From positions 4,092,001 through 4,156,000 of the forward strand of contig NZ_CP112880.1 of NCBI RefSeq assembly GCF_028747205.1: 64,000 nt of DNA, read 5' to 3'. The position numbers were made by a program, and so were the translations under genes. Source of the DNA: Streptomyces sp. CA-278952 (GTDB lineage: Bacteria; Actinomycetota; Actinomycetes; Streptomycetales; Streptomycetaceae). The notes under the pieces are model-generated. The model had not been told where the DNA came from, ran no database searches, and saw nothing but the letters and a program-made list of their open reading frames with translations. Below are positions 35,272 through 44,695 of the stretch, one piece after another (the stretch's first letter is position 1; the number at the start of each line of letters is the position of its first letter).

Positions 35272-36165
35272 TCATCGCACGTCGGCCGCGGACCGTCTGC
35301 CCCGCAGGAGCACCCGGGTCAGCACCGCACCCACGAGCAGGGCCACACCGACTGCCAGCACCACCCACACCGTGGTCCGCAGGGAGGCGGTCAGCGCGTC
35401 GACCACGGCGGCGGCCGCGTCCCGGTCGCTGCCCGGCACCTCGTCCAGCACCCGGCTCCGGCCGACCGCGACCAGCACCCGGAGCACGATCGCACCGAGC
35501 ACGAACCCGGCGCCCACGGTCGCGGTGGCCCACAGCCCGGCCCGCAGCCCACGCCGTACGGTGGCGATGCCCACCACCAGGACGAGGAACACCAGCGTGG
35601 CGACGGCCGGCCAGATGCTGCAGTAGCGGAGCCAGCGGAACGAGTTCCTGAGGACGTCGGCCTGATCGGGGCCGAGCACAGTGATCTCCGTCCGCTCGAC
35701 CGGAATCTGGTCGGCGAACGGCACACCGTCACGGACCAGGTCCTGTCTGACCTGGTCGATCACCGGGGCCAGATCGATCGTCACGGCCTCCCCGCTGTCA
35801 CCGTCCAGGGCGGCTGCCACGGCCTTGTGAGCGGCCCGGTTCGCGGTGTCCCAGGCGTTCCGGAAGGCCTCGGTGGTGGTGAACGACCGCACGGTCTCGT
35901 GCAGGAACTCCCGGACCGTGTCCTGGAGCGGGCCTAGATCGATCTGCCGCATCGCCTCCTCGGTGACCAGGTCAGCGACGGTGCTCCGGACCGCCGGGTC
36001 GGAGGAGAGCGGCGACACGGCGGCGACGTACCGGTCCGTGTCGTCGATCTCCAGATCGGCCCAGGCGGAGAGCGCGCTCAGCGGCACGAGGACGGCGAGC
36101 AGAACGAGCAGGAGCGCCGAGAAGGCCGCGGTGGTCGCCGGGATCGTCGAGTGAGAGGTCCGCAC
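35272..36165 (-). CDS. Integral membrane protein of unknown function
   Basis: About 297 residues. One N-terminal transmembrane helix (TTAAFSALLLVLLAVLVPLSALSAW) leads to a roughly 150-residue extracytoplasmic domain (DTDRYVAAVSPLSSDPAVRSTVADLVTEEAM, VIDQVRQDLVRDGVPFADQIPVE), then three C-terminal helices (SIWPAVATLVFLVLVVGIA, TVGAGFVLGAIVLRVLVAVG, TVWVVLAVGVALLVGAVLT). I do not recognise a named family, though this architecture is common in streptomycetes. The GTG at 36165 is the best start but GGAGGA lies almost against it; upstream codons run into the divergent gene. Confidence 0.72.
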   Translation of the reverse strand: MRTSHSTIPATTAAFSALLLVLLAVLVPLSALSAWADLEIDDTDRYVAAVSPLSSDPAVRSTVADLVTEEAMRQIDLGPLQDTVREFLHETVRSFTTTEAFRNAWDTANRAAHKAVAAALDGDSGEAVTIDLAPVIDQVRQDLVRDGVPFADQIPVERTEITVLGPDQADVLRNSFRWLRYCSIWPAVATLVFLVLVVGIATVRRGLRAGLWATATVGAGFVLGAIVLRVLVAVGRSRVLDEVPGSDRDAAAAVVDALTASLRTTVWVVLAVGVALLVGAVLTRVLLRGRRSAADVR

Positions 36166-36296
36166 TCCTCCAGGGAATCCCGTGCGGGGCCGGGCCGCTC
36201 CGGGCCGTACGCCATTCGAGTTGCCGGGCGGCGCGGTCGGGTGTGCTCTGGAGGAACGGGGGCGTGCGACGGGGGCGACGGAAGGAGCTGTCCGCG

Positions 36297-36704
36297 ATGG
36301 CCACACACGCAGCCATGCCCGGCCGAAGAGGTTCCCGCGCCCCTGCGCGGGCCCGCCACCACACCCCGCTCGCCTGGGCGCTGCCCCTGGTGCTGGGCGT
36401 CGCCTACGGGTTCTACGCGGCGTTCATCCGTCGCGACGGCGGCCCCAGCACCGGCGGGCAGGTCCTGCTGGGGCTTCTTTCCGGTGTCGCTCTGGCGGTC
36501 CTCTGCTTCGCGGTGGGCCGGATCCAGCGCTCGCTGCCGCGCGAACTGCGGGCAGCCGTCTACGGCGCGCTGACCGCATGCGCCATCGGCTTCCTGGTGA
36601 GCCTCACCGACACCAGCGTGCTGAGGTCGACCGTTCTGGGCCTGGTGGTCGGGGCGGGCGTCTTCTGCGTCTCGTTCTACGTCTTCTACACGAGGGAGCC
36701 CTGA
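36297..36704 (+). CDS. Small integral membrane protein
   Basis: 135 residues with four predicted helices (LAWALPLVLGVAYGFYAAF, GGQVLLGLLSGVALAVLCFAV, LRAAVYGALTACAIGFLVSL, VLGLVVGAGVFCVSFYVFYT) and a basic cytosolic N-terminus. ATG 36297 has GAAGGAG (36281-36287) nine bases upstream. I do not recognise a characterised family. It is divergent from the 35272 membrane gene. Confidence 0.78.
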   Translation: MATHAAMPGRRGSRAPARARHHTPLAWALPLVLGVAYGFYAAFIRRDGGPSTGGQVLLGLLSGVALAVLCFAVGRIQRSLPRELRAAVYGALTACAIGFLVSLTDTSVLRSTVLGLVVGAGVFCVSFYVFYTREP

Positions 36705-36754
36705 ATCCTGTCCGCCGCCCGGGACCGGGTTCCGGCCGTCCTCACCGACCGCGT

Positions 36755-36787
36755 GCGCGGCCGCCAGATTCAATCTGGCGGCCGCGC
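36755..36787. terminator. Hairpin after the small membrane protein gene
   Basis: Fourteen-bp perfect stem (36755-36768 with 36774-36787) and loop TTCAA, 50 bases after the stop at 36704. Confidence 0.75.
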
Positions 36788-36892
36788 CCCCGCGTCTGGC
36801 GCCCAAGAGGTGAGGGAGCGGAACGGGCCGGGCCGGACGGGAGGCCCGGAAGGTCCGGAAGGCGACGGAGGTCGCGGGAGGAGGAGCGGGTG

Positions 36893-37543
36893 ATGACGAC
36901 GGACGGGACCACCGGCGGGAACGCGCACGAGAGGCCCGGCGGGAGCACGGACGAGAGCCCCGGCGGGAGCCGGGACGCGGGAAGCGGCCTTCCCCTCCGT
37001 GTCGCGGTGATCATCGGCAGCACCCGAGAGGGGCGCATCGGCGACGCGGTCGGCCGCTGGTTCATGGAGCGGGCCCAGGACCGGAGCGAGCTGGACCTCG
37101 CCGTGCTGGATCTCGCCGCTTACGACTTCCCCGTGCACTATCCGGGGCGGGCGACCGAGCAGATGACGGAGTTCACCGAGGAGATCGCCAGGGCCGAGGC
37201 CTTCGTCGTGGTCACCCCGGAGTACAACCGCTCGTTCCCCGCCTCCCTGAAGCAGGCCATCGACTTCGCCTACGAGGAGTGGCAGACCAAGCCGGTCGCC
37301 TTCGTGAGCTACGGACACGGTTCCGCCGGGCTGTACGCCGTGGAGCAGCTGCGTTCGGTCTTCACCGAGCTGCACACGGTGACCCTGAGGAACGGGGTCG
37401 CTCTCGACTTCCTCCGGCAGCCGCTGGAGGGGCACCCCGGCGACACCGGCCGTGACCGGTCCGTGGGGCTGATGCTCGACCAGCTCGGCTGGTGGGGCCG
37501 GGCCCTGCGCGAGGCACGCGCCGCCCGCCCGTACGTCTCCTGA
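36893..37543 (+). CDS. NAD(P)H-dependent FMN reductase
   Basis: 216-residue flavodoxin-fold enzyme. The FMN phosphate loop is [16 protein letters not shown], with [25 protein letters not shown] and [18 protein letters not shown] typical of the FMN_red family that supplies reduced flavin or reduces quinones. The first about 30 residues ([21 protein letters not shown]) are disordered. ATG 36893 follows GGGAGGAGGAG; GTG 36890 is one codon earlier. It stands 65 bases before the ABC operon and may be co-transcribed. The electron acceptor is unknown. Confidence 0.9.
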   Translation: MTTDGTTGGNAHERPGGSTDESPGGSRDAGSGLPLRVAVIIGSTREGRIGDAVGRWFMERAQDRSELDLAVLDLAAYDFPVHYPGRATEQMTEFTEEIARAEAFVVVTPEYNRSFPASLKQAIDFAYEEWQTKPVAFVSYGHGSAGLYAVEQLRSVFTELHTVTLRNGVALDFLRQPLEGHPGDTGRDRSVGLMLDQLGWWGRALREARAARPYVS

Positions 37544-37608
37544 GCTCCCGGTATCCGGACACGGATCACCACCGACCCCCCTCCCCGACAACCCACAAGG
37601 AATGGATC

Positions 37609-38580
37609 ATGAGCACTGAACTGGCCATCGAGACCACGGGGCTGGTGAAGGTCTTCGGCGACAACCGCGCGGTGGACGGCATCGACCTCGCCGTCCCCAC
37701 CGGCACCGTCTACGGCGTCCTCGGACCCAACGGCGCCGGGAAGACCACCGCCGTCCGCATGCTCGCGACCCTGCTGCGCCCCGACGGCGGCACGGCCCGG
37801 GTGTTCGGCAAGGACGTCGTGAAGGATGCCGACGCGGTCCGCAGCCGGGTCAGCCTGACCGGGCAGTACGCCTCGGTGGACGAGGACCTGACCGGGGCGG
37901 AGAACCTCGTCCTGCTCGCCCGGCTGCTCGGCCACTCCAAGCCGGCGGCCCGCGACCGGGCGACCCAGCTGCTCGAAGGATTCGGGCTGAGCGAGGCGGC
38001 GGGCAAGCAGGTGAAGAACTACTCGGGAGGCATGCGGCGGCGCATCGACATCGCCGCGTCCATCCTGAACACCCCGGACGTGCTGTTCCTGGACGAGCCG
38101 ACCACCGGGCTCGACCCCCGCAGCCGCAACCAGGTCTGGGACATCGTGCGGGCGGTCGTCGACCACGGCACCACGGTCCTGCTGACCACCCAGTATCTGG
38201 ACGAGGCCGACCAGTTGGCCGCCCGTATCGCGGTGATCGACCACGGCAAGGTCATCGCCGAGGGAACGAAGGGCGAGCTCAAGGCGTCCGTCGGCGCGGG
38301 CACCGTCCATCTGCGGCTGCGGGACGCCGACCAGCGGGCCGAGGCGCAGCAGGTGCTGGCGCTCGCGCTGGACACGGAGGTCCAGCTGGATGCGGACCCG
38401 GTGGCGCTGACCGCCCGGGTCGACGGGCAGAGCACCGAGCAGGGGGCCGCGGAGGTGGCCGGGCGTGCCCTGGCCGAGCTGGCCCGTCGCGGCATCACGG
38501 TCGACAACTTCTCGCTGGGACAGCCCAGCCTCGACGAGGTCTTCCTCGCACTCACGGACAAGAAGGGAGCGGCGGCATGA
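37609..38580 (+). CDS. ABC transporter ATP-binding protein (DrrA-like)
   Basis: 323-residue ATPase of the daunorubicin-resistance (DrrA) subfamily, which drives drug or lipid export. Walker A is GPNGAGKTT, the Q-loop [19 protein letters not shown], the signature [12 protein letters not shown], Walker [12 protein letters not shown], followed by [12 protein letters not shown]. The C-terminal extension (about 235-323) is the regulatory domain typical of DrrA. ATG 37609 has AAGGA upstream. It overlaps the permease start by four bases (ATGA). Substrate unknown. Confidence 0.93.
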   Translation: MSTELAIETTGLVKVFGDNRAVDGIDLAVPTGTVYGVLGPNGAGKTTAVRMLATLLRPDGGTARVFGKDVVKDADAVRSRVSLTGQYASVDEDLTGAENLVLLARLLGHSKPAARDRATQLLEGFGLSEAAGKQVKNYSGGMRRRIDIAASILNTPDVLFLDEPTTGLDPRSRNQVWDIVRAVVDHGTTVLLTTQYLDEADQLAARIAVIDHGKVIAEGTKGELKASVGAGTVHLRLRDADQRAEAQQVLALALDTEVQLDADPVALTARVDGQSTEQGAAEVAGRALAELARRGITVDNFSLGQPSLDEVFLALTDKKGAAA

Positions 38581-39446
38581 GCACCGCGACCGCCAAGACG
38601 GAGCTCAAGACGGAGCTGGAGGGCGTCGAGCTCGCCGCACCGGACCAGGAACGCCTCTCGGCGCTCCTGGTGGGCCAGCAGCCGCCACCGAGGCCCAGCG
38701 CCGTGTCGGCATCGATGACCTTCGGCTGGCGCGCCATGCTGAAGATCAAACACGTGCCGGAACAGCTCTTCGATGTGACGGCTTTCCCGATCATGCTGGT
38801 CCTGATGTACACGTACCTCTTCGGAGGGGCGCTGGCCGGCTCCACCGAGGAGTACATCCAGTTCCTGCTGCCCGGCATCATGGTGATGAGCGTCGTGATG
38901 ATCACGATGTACACGGGTATCGCGGTCAACACGGACATTGCCAAGGGCGTCTTCGACCGGTTCCGCACGCTGCCGATCTGGCGGCCCGCTCCGATGGTCG
39001 GCTATCTGCTCGGCGACGTCCTGCGCTATCTGCTGGCGTCGGCGGTGATGCTCGCCGTCGGCATGATCATCGGGTTCCGTCCGGACGGCGGTGTGCTCGG
39101 TGTGCTGGCCGGTGTCGCTCTGCTGGTCGTGTTCTCGTTCTCGTTCTCCTGGATCTGGACCATGTTCGGGCTGCTGCTGCGCTCCGAGAAGTCGGTGATG
39201 GGCGTCAGCATGATGGTGATCTTCCCGTTGACGTTCCTCAGCAATGTCTTCGTCGACCCGAAGACGATGCCGGGCTGGCTCCAGGTCTTCGTGAACAACA
39301 GCCCGGTTACCCACCTCAGCACGGCGGTGCGTGAGCTGATGCAGGGCAACTGGCCGGCCGCCGACATCGCCTGGACGCTGGGTTGGTCCGGGGTGCTCCT
39401 GGTGGTCTTCGGCGCGGTGACGATGCGGCTCTACAACCGGAAGTGA
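38577..39446 (+). CDS. ABC-2 type transporter permease (DrrB-like)
   Basis: 289-residue membrane subunit with six helices ([36 protein letters not shown], and four more) and the conserved [10 protein letters not shown] motif of ABC-2/DrrB permeases. The N-terminal about 45 residues are cytosolic and charged. ATG 38577 overlaps the ATPase stop, so the pair is translated together and forms the exporter. Likely exports a lipophilic compound. Confidence 0.93.
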   Translation: MSTATAKTELKTELEGVELAAPDQERLSALLVGQQPPPRPSAVSASMTFGWRAMLKIKHVPEQLFDVTAFPIMLVLMYTYLFGGALAGSTEEYIQFLLPGIMVMSVVMITMYTGIAVNTDIAKGVFDRFRTLPIWRPAPMVGYLLGDVLRYLLASAVMLAVGMIIGFRPDGGVLGVLAGVALLVVFSFSFSWIWTMFGLLLRSEKSVMGVSMMVIFPLTFLSNVFVDPKTMPGWLQVFVNNSPVTHLSTAVRELMQGNWPAADIAWTLGWSGVLLVVFGAVTMRLYNRK

Positions 39447-39578
39447 CCTGCGGCGGGCGGGCTCGTATGCCCGTGCGTCGCGGAGGCATCCGCCGCGTGC
39501 GTCCTTGACCTTCCCCGCAGGGGAAGCCCCAGGATCGGTGGGGCCGGGCGGAAGGCGCCCGGTACGAGGAGGTACGGG

Positions 39579-40829
39579 GTGGAACGCGAAGGCCGCGCGG
39601 TGGGCGCCGGGAGCGGAGAGCTGGTGACGATCGGGGAGTTCGCCCGGTTGTCCCGGCTCTCCGCCAAGGCGCTCCGGCGCTACGACGAGCTGGGGCTGCT
39701 CCGGCCCGCCCTGGTCGACCCGGTGAACGGTTACCGGTACTACGACCCGGCGCAGGCGGAGGGGGCCCGGCTCGTGGCGTGGCTGCGCAGGATCGGCATG
39801 CCCCTGAGCCGGATCGGCCGGGTCGTGGCGCTCGACGCGGGCGCCGCGGCCGTGGAGATCCGGGCCTACTGGGCGCGGGTGGAGGCCGAGACGGCGGCCC
39901 GGCGCGATCTGGCGATGTACCTCGTCGACCATCTGTCAGCGGAGGGCAGGGTCATGTCGCGGATACCGGGCAACACAGGCAACACAGGGAACACGGAGAA
40001 CACGGGCAAGACAGGGAACACGGGGGATGCAGGCAAGACGGGCACCACAGGGGACACAGCTAGCGGCCCGGGGGCGGTGGCGCTCGCGGTCCGGTGTGCG
40101 GCGCTGACCGATACCGGGGCGGTGCGTACGGCGAACCAGGACGCGGCGTTCGCGGGGTCCCGGCTGCTGGCGGTCGCCGACGGTTTCGGGGAGGGCGGGG
40201 CCGAGGCGAGTGCGGCGGCGATCGAGGCGCTCAAGCCTTCCGCGTGGGGCGCCCGTGAGGGTGCGCTGTCCGCGGCGGATCTGCTGAACGCCCTGGAGGA
40301 CACGGCGGATTCCGCTTCGCGGGCGGTCCGGGACGCGGTCGCGCCCTGTGCGGACCCGGACGGTTCGGGGACCACGCTCACCGCGATGCTGTGGACCGGA
40401 TCGCGGCTCGGGCTCGTGCACATCGGGGACTCGCGGGCCTATCTGCTGCGGGGCGGGGAGCTGTTCCGGATCACGCATGACCACAGCCTGGTCCAGTCGA
40501 TGATCGACGACGGTTCGCTGAGCCGGGAGGAGGCCGCTTCCCACCCGGGGCCCGCGCTGCTGCTGAAGGCGCTGGTCGGGGAGGCGCGGTCCGCCCCGGT
40601 GGCCGTGGCGGGCCGCCCCGACGTCAGCTTGCGGGAGGTGAGGGCAGGGGACCGTTATCTGCTCTGCTCGGACGGGCTGTCCGCAGTGGTGGACGAGGCG
40701 GAGCTGAGGGCGACGGTCATCGCGGCGGAGGACCCGGAGGCGGCCGTACGCCGGTTGGTCGGCCTGGCCCGCGAGGCGGGCGGACCCGACAACGTGGCGT
40801 GCGTCGTCGCCGACGTCGTCGAGGAGTAG
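39579..40829 (+). CDS. MerR-type DNA-binding domain fused to PP2C protein phosphatase
   Basis: 416 residues. The N-terminal about 130 form a MerR winged helix (LVTIGEFARLSRLSAKALRRYDELGLLRPALVDPVNGYRYYD, LRRIGMPLSRIGRVVALD) with a dimerisation helix. A threonine/glycine linker (GNTGNTGNTENTGKTG, 133-163) leads to a PP2C phosphatase (DTGAVRTANQDAAF, LAVADGFGEGG, HIGDSRAYLLRGGELFRITHDHS, LCSDGLSAVVDE, GGPDNVACVVADV) with the metal-binding Asp residues present. It may couple DNA binding to Ser/Thr dephosphorylation. GTG start at 39579. Target genes are unknown; the ABC exporter upstream is a candidate. Confidence 0.9.
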   Translation: MEREGRAVGAGSGELVTIGEFARLSRLSAKALRRYDELGLLRPALVDPVNGYRYYDPAQAEGARLVAWLRRIGMPLSRIGRVVALDAGAAAVEIRAYWARVEAETAARRDLAMYLVDHLSAEGRVMSRIPGNTGNTGNTENTGKTGNTGDAGKTGTTGDTASGPGAVALAVRCAALTDTGAVRTANQDAAFAGSRLLAVADGFGEGGAEASAAAIEALKPSAWGAREGALSAADLLNALEDTADSASRAVRDAVAPCADPDGSGTTLTAMLWTGSRLGLVHIGDSRAYLLRGGELFRITHDHSLVQSMIDDGSLSREEAASHPGPALLLKALVGEARSAPVAVAGRPDVSLREVRAGDRYLLCSDGLSAVVDEAELRATVIAAEDPEAAVRRLVGLAREAGGPDNVACVVADVVEE

Positions 40830-40878
40830 CGGTGAAGAGGAGCAGAGGAGTAGCCGCGAAGAGGCGTAGCGGCTCGGG

Positions 40879-43800
40879 TCAGAGGCGCCAGTCGGGGGTG
40901 TGCTCGGGACGGTAGGCGCAGGTGGTCCCGGTCGTCACGGAGGCCTTCAGATGGGCTGCCAGCGCGGGGTGCAGGGTGTCCAGCTTCCGCAGGGTGTCGC
41001 GGATCCGGGCGGTGACCGTCTTGCGGGCCCGCTCGGTCTGGTCGCCCAGTCGGCGGGTCCGGCCGCCGAGACCGGCCGCGGTGCGGAGCTGGTCGAGGAG
41101 GGCCTGCCGCTCCCGGTCGTATGTCTCGACCCCCCGGACGTCGTCCCGGGCGGCGGCCCGGTCTATCTCGGCGTCCAGCCGGGCCAGGTGTTCCTTGTAG
41201 CGGCGCTTGGCCTCCTCGTCGAGCACCGGATCGCCGCCGAGCTGTCCGGCGGCGGTCACGAGGTCCCCGCCCTCGGGCGCGAGGAGCCGGACGGCCGGGA
41301 CGTCGGCGCCGGGCAGCCCCAGCAGGCTGTGCAGGTCCCGCAGGCCCTTGGCGTCCGGGACGTGCACGGTCACCCCGTCCCAACGCAGCTGCCACACCGG
41401 CCCGTTCCGCCGGAACTCGGCGGACGGCACGGCCCGGTCCCCGGCCGATGACGACCCGGTCGATACCCCTGCCGATGATGATGCGGCCGCTACCCCGGCC
41501 GTGCTCCGCTCCGGAGCCGCGACCGGGTCCTGGGCCGGCGAGGCGGCGGGACCGGAGGCGGCGGGGCCGGAGGCGATGGCGAGGCGGGAGGCGGCGGAGG
41601 CGTCGATCGCCGTAGTGCTACGGGCAGCCGTGATGGGCGGGGGCGTGCGGAGGGCTGCGGCCTCGGCGGCCATGTGGGCCAGGGCCAACTCACCCGCCTC
41701 CCGCTCCACTTCACCGAGCAGCCGACGGGCCTGCCCGGCGTCACCGGCTGCCCCGGCACCGGTTGCCCTCTCACCGGCTGCCCCGGCACCGGACGCTTCG
41801 GCGCGGGCGAGCAGGGAGCGGGCCAGGCACAGCCGGGCGCGTACGGCCCAGGGGCGGGCGCCGAGGCGGTCCGAGGAGGCGGCGGCCTCGGTGAGCGCCG
41901 CCACCGCCGCGTCCTGGTCGTCGCGCGCGGCGGCGAGCATCCCGAGCCAGAGGTCGACGGGGCCGCCGATGTCGCACCCGTACAGCGAGACGACCCACTG
42001 GCCCGTGTAGGGCGTCAGCTCGTCCTCCGCGCGGGTGATGAGCCGCGGGTCGCGCTTGATCGCGGCCGTCTGGGCCAGCAGCCTGAGCCACAGCGGCATG
42101 AACGCCCGCGGATAGGGTGCGGCGCGGTCCGCGTGCTCGGCGATCAGGCGCAGCGCGGGAGCGGCGTCGCCCTGCTCCGCCGAGGTGACCGCTTCCAGCA
42201 GCCCGGGATAGGGATACCCGGAGCCCGGAAGCTCGCCGAGGGTCTCCTCGGCCTCGGCGAAGTGGCCCCGGAGCAGGTGCATCGCCCAGCGCAGGTGGTA
42301 CCCCATGAAGCCGAAGGAGGCGTGGTCGCTGTTCTCCTGGGCGAGTGCGTCGTCCTCCAGCGCGGTGGACGCCTCGGCGAACCGGCCCTGCAGGGAGGCG
42401 ATCAGGCTGGTGTCGACGGCGACCCCCAGGGCGAACCGGGGCAGCCCGGTCAGCTCGGCGAGCCGGACGAACGCCCGGAACTGGTCGAGGAAGGCCGGGT
42501 CGCCCAGCTCCAGCAGGGTCACCCAGCGCATGGACGTCGCGTTCAGTTCCATGTCCTGGTGCTGGGTGCGCCGGCCGACGACGGTCATCTCGTCGGTCAG
42601 CCCGAGCCGCTCCACCGCCGAGCCGAGACCCCACACGGAGTCGTGGCGCGCCCAGAGCGAGAAGGCGAGCGCCTCGTCGTCCGAGCCGCTCCGGGCCAGC
42701 GCCATGATGTGGATGGCCAGTTCCTGGGCGAGCCGGTCGTCGGAGAGTCCCTCCTGGCCCTCCTTGCCGGTGATCCTGCGGTGTGCCTCGGCGAGGAGGC
42801 CCATCGTGGCCACGCCGTGGCCGCCGAAGGACCCGTCCCGGTGGATGGTGATCGCCACCCGGGCCAGTAGCTCCGGTTCGTCCAGCTCCCGGGCCAGGGC
42901 GACCGACCGGTCCAGCAGCCGCTCCGCCTCGGCCGTCTCCCCCGCGTGCCGGAGCTGTCCGGCGAGGTCGAGACCGATCAGCGCGGCACGCCGCAGGTCC
43001 GGGCCCCGGCCCTCGGCCCCCGCCGGGCCCGTCCCGGCCACCGCGAGGGCGCGCCGGTAGTGGCCGGAGGCCTCCTCGTCGGCCAGGCGTCCCGAGGCGT
43101 CCCGGGCGGCCGCCAGCAGCAGGTCGATCCGGCGGTCGCGGTCCAGGGCCTCGCCGGCGAGGTGGGCGTGCCGGGCGAGGTCGCCGGGTCGGACCGCGTC
43201 GCCGAGGCCGCCGTGCGCGTCCAGGGACCGTACGGCGGCGGCATGGCGGTCGCGGGCCTCGGCGTCGTCCAGCGAGGCGTACAGCGTCTCGCGCAGCAGG
43301 TCGTGGGTGAAGGCGTACTGCCCGGAGGGGCGGGGGACGACGACACGGGCGACGACGGCGGGCTCCAGCAGCCGGTCCACGTGGGGGACCGGTGCGCCGT
43401 GCACCACGGCCAGGACCTGGCGGCGGAACTCCCGGCCGAGCAGGGCGGCGCTGGTCAGCAGGGCGACGACGGGCTCGGGCAGCAGGGCGAGCCGCCGGCG
43501 GACCGCTTCCCGCACGCCGGGCGGAATGGTGGAGACCGGGCTTCCGCTGTGCCAGAGCCGGGCGGTCTGTTCGACGAAGAAGGGGTTGCCGCCGGTGCGC
43601 CGGTGGACCTCGTCGACCAGTTGCGGTGTGGGCTCGCGGCCCGTCGTCACCGTCATCAGCGCCCCCACTTCGTCCCGGCCGAGACCGGTCAGGGTGAGGG
43701 TCGCGGCGGCGCGCGAGACCAGCGGCAGAATCAGCTGCTGGAGCGGGTGCCCGGGGGCCTCCACCTCGACGTCCCGGTAGGTGCCGATCAGTAGCAGCCG

Positions 43801-44478
43801 CTCGAACCAGGCGTGCTGGGCGGCGAATTCGAGCAGGCGCAGGGAGGCCGGGTCGGCGCTGTGCAGATCGTCGAGGACGACCACCAGCGGCCGGCTCTGG
43901 GAGACCGTGACGAGAGCCGTGGTCACCGCGTCGAAGAGCCCGAAGGCCTCGGCCCCCTCCGACGAACCGTCGCCCGGCGAGCCGCCGCCCGGCGGGCTCG
44001 TGCCCGTTTCCGTGCCGGAGCCGGAGCCGCCGTCGTGCGCCCCCTGGGGGCCCGAGCCACCGGCGGCGCCCGGGGTCGGCCCTGGAGCCGGAGCCGGAGC
44101 CGGAGCCATAGGCACGCTGGGACCGTCCGTCCCGCCCATGGCGACCCTGACCGGGTCGCCCAGGAACGCGGCGAGCCGGCCGTCCGACGCATCCTGGGCC
44201 GCTGCCCATTCGGCCGCGGTGGCGGACCTGCGGAGGCCGCGCAGGATCTGGACCCAGGGCCAGTAGCCGGGGGTGCTGTCCGAGTCCCAGCAGGAGCCTC
44301 CGACCACCAGAGCCCCGCGCCGCCGTGCCTCGTGGGCGGCGTCGGTGACGAGCGTGCTCTTGCCGATCCCGGCCTCGCCGGTGACCAGCACGAGACCGCC
44401 GTGGCTGTCCGTGGCCCGGGCGATCTCCGAGCGGAGAACGCCTGCGGGGTGGTCGCGCCCGAAGAGAGCAGGGGTCAT
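40879..44478 (-). CDS. Large AAA ATPase regulator (STAND-like) with TPR-like repeats
   Basis: 1199 residues. An N-terminal AAA ATPase has Walker A GEAGIGKST (34-42) and Walker B LVVVLDDLHSADPASLRLLEF, with a Gly/Pro-rich insert between them. A helical TPR-like region follows (about 460-900), then a linker and a C-terminal domain (VWQLRWDGVTVHVPDAKGLRDLHSLLG; TERARKTVTARIRDTLRKLD). It resembles LuxR/MalT-type regulators but ends without a LuxR helix-turn-helix. ATG 44478 has no ribosome binding site, but TATCGT six bases upstream fits a leaderless message. A longer frame to 44628 translates the upstream repeat array and is not favoured. Confidence 0.87.
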   Translation of the reverse strand: MTPALFGRDHPAGVLRSEIARATDSHGGLVLVTGEAGIGKSTLVTDAAHEARRRGALVVGGSCWDSDSTPGYWPWVQILRGLRRSATAAEWAAAQDASDGRLAAFLGDPVRVAMGGTDGPSVPMAPAPAPAPGPTPGAAGGSGPQGAHDGGSGSGTETGTSPPGGGSPGDGSSEGAEAFGLFDAVTTALVTVSQSRPLVVVLDDLHSADPASLRLLEFAAQHAWFERLLLIGTYRDVEVEAPGHPLQQLILPLVSRAAATLTLTGLGRDEVGALMTVTTGREPTPQLVDEVHRRTGGNPFFVEQTARLWHSGSPVSTIPPGVREAVRRRLALLPEPVVALLTSAALLGREFRRQVLAVVHGAPVPHVDRLLEPAVVARVVVPRPSGQYAFTHDLLRETLYASLDDAEARDRHAAAVRSLDAHGGLGDAVRPGDLARHAHLAGEALDRDRRIDLLLAAARDASGRLADEEASGHYRRALAVAGTGPAGAEGRGPDLRRAALIGLDLAGQLRHAGETAEAERLLDRSVALARELDEPELLARVAITIHRDGSFGGHGVATMGLLAEAHRRITGKEGQEGLSDDRLAQELAIHIMALARSGSDDEALAFSLWARHDSVWGLGSAVERLGLTDEMTVVGRRTQHQDMELNATSMRWVTLLELGDPAFLDQFRAFVRLAELTGLPRFALGVAVDTSLIASLQGRFAEASTALEDDALAQENSDHASFGFMGYHLRWAMHLLRGHFAEAEETLGELPGSGYPYPGLLEAVTSAEQGDAAPALRLIAEHADRAAPYPRAFMPLWLRLLAQTAAIKRDPRLITRAEDELTPYTGQWVVSLYGCDIGGPVDLWLGMLAAARDDQDAAVAALTEAAASSDRLGARPWAVRARLCLARSLLARAEASGAGAAGERATGAGAAGDAGQARRLLGEVEREAGELALAHMAAEAAALRTPPPITAARSTTAIDASAASRLAIASGPAASGPAASPAQDPVAAPERSTAGVAAASSSAGVSTGSSSAGDRAVPSAEFRRNGPVWQLRWDGVTVHVPDAKGLRDLHSLLGLPGADVPAVRLLAPEGGDLVTAAGQLGGDPVLDEEAKRRYKEHLARLDAEIDRAAARDDVRGVETYDRERQALLDQLRTAAGLGGRTRRLGDQTERARKTVTARIRDTLRKLDTLHPALAAHLKASVTTGTTCAYRPEHTPDWRL

Positions 44479-44484
44479 GACCAC

Positions 44485-44490
44485 ACGATA
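44485..44490 (-). promoter_or_regulatory. -10 box of a probable leaderless promoter for the AAA ATPase gene
   Basis: On the minus strand TATCGT lies six bases before the ATG at 44478, with no Shine-Dalgarno sequence between. Confidence 0.4.
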
Positions 44491-44542
44491 GGAGCAGCCA
44501 CTGACAACGGCCCCTCCGTTCTCTGACCGGCGAGACGGCTCT

Positions 44543-44695
44543 GTCGCGTACGACTGGAGGGACGCCTCGGTCGCGTACGACCGGGGAGACGGCTCTGTCG
44601 CGTACGACCGGCGAGGCGGCTCGGTCACGTACGAACGGAGAGACGCCTCCGCCTCGGTCGCGTACGACCGGGGAGACGCCTCAGTCGCGTACGAC
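44543..44695. repeat. 27-bp tandem repeat array derived from the 3' end of the stress-protein gene
   Basis: Six GTCGCGTACGAC-type units start at 44543, 44570, 44597, 44624, 44657 and 44684; spacing is 27 bases, once 33. The last unit is the coding end of the universal stress gene (encoding VVRD before the stop); the others lie beyond its stop codon. Each unit also has near-palindromic CGGTCG/CGACCG ends. Confidence 0.85.

Noticed and set aside
36706..36892. A gene in the gap before the FMN reductase
   Set aside because: Only a terminator hairpin and Gly/Arg-rich frames with no recognisable start or domain.
44479..44628. Extension of the AAA ATPase by 50 residues (RSYATEPS-like repeats)
   Set aside because: It only translates the upstream 27-bp repeat array; the FGRDHPAG start at ATG 44478 fits the family and has a leaderless-type promoter.
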